Source: Juglans regia (Eukaryota; Streptophyta; Magnoliopsida; Fagales; Juglandaceae). From it: a stretch of DNA of 64,000 bases. Under the pieces are notes generated by a model. That model saw only the letters and a program-made list of their open reading frames with translations. It did no database searches and had not been told where the DNA came from. This document shows positions 59,691 through 64,000 of the stretch, in pieces; within the stretch, counting starts at the first letter, position 1; each line of letters opens with the position of its first letter. The stretch is taken from the NCBI RefSeq assembly GCF_001411555.2, contig NC_049911.1, positions 5,278,209 through 5,342,208 of the forward strand. Direction: 5' to 3'. The translations under genes and the position numbers were made by a program.

Positions 59691-59820
59691 TCGTCCATGA
59701 TTTCTGTTGTCGATCGTAGGTGTAAGCGGGCAAGGAATCCGAGTAAAAAGACTCAGGGTATTCCATATTATTCTATTTTTTATGAAGTTTCTTAGTTAAA
59801 AACAATACACCTGCTGGCAG
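59691..59820. other. Short unassigned spacer
   Basis: Possible 5' continuation of the LINE on the minus strand; nothing definite. Confidence 0.3.
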
Positions 59821-59960
59821 CGCTACAAGAAAAATGAATATTTGTGACTATTGTTTTGTGATAAAAATAATTATTTGCGACTAAAACACTCATTTTAACT
59901 AGAAATAATCATTTTATTAGAAATAATTGGTCGCAAATAAATAATTTTATTCTAGTCATT
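59821..59960. mobile_element. CACTA-tip-like sequence with hairpin
   Basis: CGCTACAAGAAAAATG resembles the CACTA tip CACTACAAGAAAAA. Inside, TTATTTGCGAC (59871-59881) is the exact inverse of GTCGCAAATAA (59930-59940). This may be a small deletion derivative or MITE; it ends about 40 bases before the receptor kinase TATA box. Confidence 0.45.
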
Positions 59961-59999
59961 AGCCGTAGAACTATACATCAAGTGGCTAGGCATCCTTAA

Positions 60000-60008
60000 G
60001 ATATAAAG
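60000..60008 (+). promoter_or_regulatory. Probable TATA box of the receptor kinase gene
   Basis: GATATAAAG lies about 93 bases before the start codon, which fits a short leader. The nearby upstream DNA is the CACTA-tip-like element, so the proximal promoter is very short or includes transposon DNA. Confidence 0.5.
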
Positions 60009-60093
60009 CAGCCACTAAGGCCTCATTGTATACCACGATTTCAGTGAAGAAAGTTCCTTCCATACACAGCTGTCTTTCTATTTTTGTCAACCC

Positions 60094-62010
60094 ATGTTTC
60101 GTCTCTTCTTCTTCCTTCTACTTCTTCCCACCGCTTACACAATTTCTTTCCAAATCACTCGCTTTGAATCCAATGCAAGCAACATAATATACTTGGGAGA
60201 TGCAGCGCCTTCTGTCGGAGCCATTGAGTTGGTCCACAGATCTAATTTTGTAGGCCGAGTCGGTCAAGCCATCTATTCTGAGAGGGTGCCTCTCTGGGAC
60301 TTTGATACAGGAAAACTCACTAACTTTAGCACACATTTCTCCTTTGTTATCGACACCCAACGTCGTGCTGATTATGGCGATGGGTTAGCCTTCTTCTTGG
60401 CTCCTGTCGGGTTCGAAGTCCCTCTAAATTCAGTTGGTGGATTTTTAGGCCTATTCAACACATCAACCAGAGATTCATCTCAGAATCAAATTGTTCTTGT
60501 CGAATTCGATTCGTGCGTGAACACACTATGGGATCCTCAATTTGAGCATGTGGGGATTAACAACAATTCAATTGCTTCTGCAATACACACCCCCTGGAAT
60601 GCTAGCTTTCATAGTGGGGATACAGTTGATGCATGGATCACTTATAATGCGTCGACGAAGAACTTGAGTGTCTCTTGGAAGTATCGAACAACCCCTAATC
60701 CTCAAGAGAATACGAGTCTCGTTTATGAAATTGATCTCATGCGGGTTCTTCCAGAGTGGGTCATAGTTGGATTTTCATCTGCTACAGGTCAATATGGAGA
60801 ACGGAATATAATTCGATCATGGGAATTTAGTTCGAGTTTGGAAAGAAGAGGAAAGAATGCAAACGAGAAGACTTTAGTGGTTGGTCTAACGGTTTCAGCC
60901 GGTGTTCTTATAGCCGTAGCAATTGTAACATTTGTAATATTTTGGGCATGGAAGGTAAAGAAAAGGGAAGACGAAACAAATAAGATGGCGAACTTGACAT
61001 CAATAAATGAAGACCTTGAGAGAGGAGCAGGACCAAGGAGATTTTCTTACCGATATCTTGCTTTAGCCACCAACAATTTTTCAAATGACAAGAAGTTGGG
61101 AGAAGGAGGGTTTGGTGCCGTCTACAGGGGGTACTTAACTGATTTGGATATAGCAGTTGCTGTGAAGAAAATGTCAAGGGGGTCTAAACAGGGAATAAAG
61201 GAATACATAACTGAGGTGAAAATCATTAGCAGGATTAGACACAGGAATCTGGTTCAACTCATAGGATGGTGCCATGACAAAGGTGAGCTCCTACTTGTTT
61301 ACGAGTTTATGTCAAGTGGTAGCCTTGATGTGCACTTGTTTGGCAAGAGGAGTCCTTTAACTTGGGCAGTGAGATACAAGATAGCTTCTGGGTTGGCATC
61401 TGCGCTGCTTTATCTCCATGAAGAGTGGGAGCAATGTGTCGTTCATCGCGACATCAAACCAAGCAATGTCATGCTTGATTCTAGTTTTAATGTGAAGCTT
61501 GGAGACTTTGGATTGGCTCGGCTCATAGACCACGAGCTAGGTCCTCAGACAACTGGATTGGCTGGAACGTTAGGCTATATGGCTCCAGAATACATAGCTA
61601 CTGGTAGGGCTAGTAAAGAATCAGACGTATACAGTTATGGTGTGGTTGCATTAGAAATTGCTACAGGAAGAAAGTCAAACGACCCTCCGGAGAAGGATTC
61701 AGCAATGGGGTTGGTAGAGTGGGTTTGGAATCTTTATGGAAGTGGAAGGCTTCGTACTGCGATTGATAATAGATTGCATATTGAATTCGAGGAGAAGCAG
61801 ATAGAGTGTTTAATGATTGTTGGACTATGGTGTGCTCATCCTGATCGAAGTCTTAGGCCGTCAATAAGGCAAGCAATTCATGTTCTTAATTTCGAGGCTA
61901 CAAAACCAGATCTTCCATTGAGGATGCCTGTTCCTCTGTATCATATCCCTACACCGTCAGTTAGCTCCGGCGAACCTTTAATAACTACTAGTCTAGAAGA
62001 CGGTCGTTGA
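60094..62010 (+). CDS. L-type lectin-domain receptor kinase (LecRK-IX-like), intact
   Basis: A single uninterrupted frame of 638 residues, typical in length for intron-less L-type LecRKs. A signal peptide (about 1-16, MFRLFFFLLLLPTAYT) leads to a legume-lectin ectodomain (about 17-250). It keeps the carbohydrate-site Asp in YGDGLAFFLAP (D96) and the metal-site series E137, D139, N143, D147, H152 (VEFDSCVNTLWDP, HVGINNN), plus about eight N-glycosylation sites. A membrane helix lies at about 260-287. The cytoplasmic Ser/Thr kinase has the Gly loop GEGGFGAVYRG (336-346), Lys358, Glu374, HRD (451-453), DFG (471-473) and APE (497-499); the HRD Arg makes it an RD kinase, expected to be active. The tail SGEPLITTSLEDGR resembles LecRK-IX members, which act at the plasma membrane in immunity and cell death. 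The start at 60094 is chosen because it directly yields the signal peptide. The specific ligand is unknown. Confidence 0.95.
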   Translation: MFRLFFFLLLLPTAYTISFQITRFESNASNIIYLGDAAPSVGAIELVHRSNFVGRVGQAIYSERVPLWDFDTGKLTNFSTHFSFVIDTQRRADYGDGLAFFLAPVGFEVPLNSVGGFLGLFNTSTRDSSQNQIVLVEFDSCVNTLWDPQFEHVGINNNSIASAIHTPWNASFHSGDTVDAWITYNASTKNLSVSWKYRTTPNPQENTSLVYEIDLMRVLPEWVIVGFSSATGQYGERNIIRSWEFSSSLERRGKNANEKTLVVGLTVSAGVLIAVAIVTFVIFWAWKVKKREDETNKMANLTSINEDLERGAGPRRFSYRYLALATNNFSNDKKLGEGGFGAVYRGYLTDLDIAVAVKKMSRGSKQGIKEYITEVKIISRIRHRNLVQLIGWCHDKGELLLVYEFMSSGSLDVHLFGKRSPLTWAVRYKIASGLASALLYLHEEWEQCVVHRDIKPSNVMLDSSFNVKLGDFGLARLIDHELGPQTTGLAGTLGYMAPEYIATGRASKESDVYSYGVVALEIATGRKSNDPPEKDSAMGLVEWVWNLYGSGRLRTAIDNRLHIEFEEKQIECLMIVGLWCAHPDRSLRPSIRQAIHVLNFEATKPDLPLRMPVPLYHIPTPSVSSGEPLITTSLEDGR

Positions 62011-64000
62011 ATGTGTGAACAGCGAACCATCTTTAATTTGTCAACCTATGTATGGGTCGTTGTCTTTGATTTTTTTTTTTTAAATTGTTTTATGGATAAT
62101 TAGAAGTACTTGCTTATATATATATATATGTATGTATGTGTGTATGTATGTATAATGTATGTATGTATAATAATGGTGATCTTTTGTATGGCTTCTTGCC
62201 TTAGACATACATAAGTACTACAATCCATCTTTGTATTCATGTTAGGAAATTATAGGTGGTGAATTTTGCAACTTGGTGTTTCTATTCAAAGTTGTGTGAT
62301 TTGACTTATTTTTTACTAACTTCTGTTTGTCATTTTAGGGGACATTTCTCCTTTTAACTTATACAATATGGAAGATCCTGATCAATGTCAACAATATCTT
62401 GTTTTAATTTTTTACATGACCTTCCTCTGCTAACATATATTCAGAGCCATCTGTTTCATGTTTTACACGCAGATCATAGTCCATTCTTTCAAACTAAAGA
62501 AAAAAATGCCAACCATCGCCGACTAAATGCCCAACTTCATTTCTAGTGATCATCAGCCTTCAATAAAGTCCCGAAATCGTGAAATTTCTCTATCATTTCT
62601 TAAAAGTCTGGAATGTGTGTTATTATGCCGGCGGGATTAACTCTGTTTTAAAAAAAAAAAAAAAAAAGGTCTTGCAAAAGATCATCATTATTATTTGTTT
62701 TAAATGAAGATTCTTCACTATATAGCTGGAGGGAAAATCTCAGCCGACAGCCATCGTGAAGAAATGAAGTACTGCAAGTTCAGCTAGCAACTTCCAACTT
62801 CCACGCAATAATTTATCTCCATTTTGTCCGTCCTCTCTCTCTCTCTCTCTCTCTCTGTGATCTCCCCACCTTCCAAGCCGTAGGTGAACCAATAAACATG
62901 TTGACAATATTTTTTTTATATCAAATTCAAACGTGCATGCGTTAATAATGTGTTTTACTACTGGTATATATATATATATGAATAATATGTATTGGTAGAA
63001 CAGATGGAATCATTTCCTACATCTGGAAGAAAAATTTCAAACAAACGACGTTTCTTTTCTTTGACGTGATCAAACTGGCCTGTCTTTACAATCAAATAAT
63101 CTATTAATATTACAGGTTCAACTAGCTAGGGGAAAATAAGCTATATTGTTGTAGTCGTATGAAAAAGGACGAGATCCGGCCAGGATATTCATAATATTAA
63201 TGTTGTTGATGGACAGAATTGTTTAGAGTTGAAATTAATATACTGTTCTAAATATTTATTTCTAGGTAGTTTTATGTAATTATATAATAAAAGCAAGTAA
63301 TTATAAAAAGTAAAACACTCTAATGAAAAGCTTCATCCACGCACATGGGGCATACTCTAAAAGAACCGGTCAAAGTTACATGTATGGAGGCCATTATAAT
63401 CATTATATATAAATAAATAAAGAGTAAGACCTTCTCAATTTCATGCAATTAATACATAATCTTATACACTACCTACACTTATGATCAATCAGGACTATGG
63501 ATTATCACACAAGATCATCTCATACAAAGATTGATGGATACCACTGCCACATGATAAATATATTTGGGATGAGGTAGGCCCGTGCAAGAAATCCAATAAA
63601 CCGATGAACCCGCAAGACCCAATTGAACATGACTCGATAAAGTCGGGTTGACATTTAAATCGGTTTGGAAATCATTTGACCCGATGAATATCGGGCCGTC
63701 GTTTGCAACCCACGTCTTAAGCATAAAACAAGCAAGAAAGCACATTATTGGCATTGAGTGGGAGTGATTGAGTGGCCACCTTCCAGAGCAAAATCGCCAG
63801 CGAGAGTGGTTGTGCTTCCAAAGCACACATGAAGGACATGAGGACACAGTGTAACAAAGTTGCAACACACGAGAAAATATATGCAGTAGCAAAAGCAGAC
63901 ATGAAATACCCTACAATAACCAAGAAATGCATGCAGCAGCAAAAGTTAAAGTAAAGCACACTACAGCAAAAGAGAAGTGAAAAGCAACAACAAAAGGAAG
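62011..64000. other. Downstream intergenic DNA with simple repeats
   Basis: No gene recognised. Simple repeats are (TA)n/(TATG)n at about 62115-62170 in the likely 3' region of the receptor kinase, an A run at 62650-62667, (CT)n at 62832-62856 and (TA)n at 62966-62980. Position 63590-63710 repeats GACCCG/CCCGATGAA words and may be a MITE fragment. Overlapping short frames at 63515-63959 occur on both strands and are not convincing. Confidence 0.5.

Noticed and set aside
63515..63959. Four overlapping frames, up to 125 codons
   Set aside because: Cysteine-rich text in shifted frames of one another, no family match and no start context.
1..64000. tRNA, rRNA, snRNA or miRNA genes
   Set aside because: I looked for tRNA A/B boxes, rRNA blocks and long precursor hairpins by eye and found none that held up; tRNA-like words were retroelement primer sites. 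A covariance-model scan would be decisive.

Overview
The window is nuclear DNA of a woody dicot. It is AT-rich and full of microsatellites, 5-bp, 8-bp and nested target-site duplications, Ty1/copia and LINE relics with many stops, and host genes with plant-only architectures (an AGL17-type MADS box and an L-type lectin receptor kinase). Several short repeats (14243-14585, 15926-16299, 44464-44516) resemble repeats I associate with Juglandaceae/Fagales. That taxonomic hint rests on memory and is only moderately sure.

Only two host loci are supported. On the minus strand, 2851-3338 holds the promoter, a likely spliced 5' leader and the first coding exon of a MADS-box transcription factor; no later exon was recognised between it and the window start. 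On the plus strand, 60094-62010 is an intact, intron-less L-type lectin receptor kinase (LecRK-IX type). Nearly everything else is mobile DNA or its debris.

Layout: 1-4566, MADS exon between two old direct repeats. 4567-7757, decayed CACTA-like element with TTCGAAC-rich ends. 8200-12586, long-TIR (about 1.4 kb) Mutator-like element carrying a bHLH gene fragment, that is, a Pack-MULE. 12900-16300, MITEs and unassigned DNA. 16522-22686, old copia relic with LTRs, inactivated. 22971-27758, younger copia relic on the minus strand with non-canonical LTR ends and a perfect CTATA target duplication. 29772-43875, a hAT element flanked by an exact 8-bp duplication; a 563-bp hAT MITE and a 6.8-kb non-autonomous LTR element (LARD-like) sit inside it, the latter splitting the transposase gene. 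44040-50216, copia and gypsy-type fragments and low-complexity repeats. 50222-57138, a solo LTR of the LARD family, split by a second related LTR, with a 1,756-bp tandem duplication that is best explained by unequal exchange between the two. 57815-59690, minus-strand LINE fragment. 60094-62010, the receptor kinase. 62010-64000, nothing coding.

No novel biochemical system was found. The most informative content is the readable order of insertions, several of them proven by matching target-site duplications, plus the captured bHLH fragment and a cluster of AAACGGCGCCGTTT palindromes upstream of the hAT transposase.
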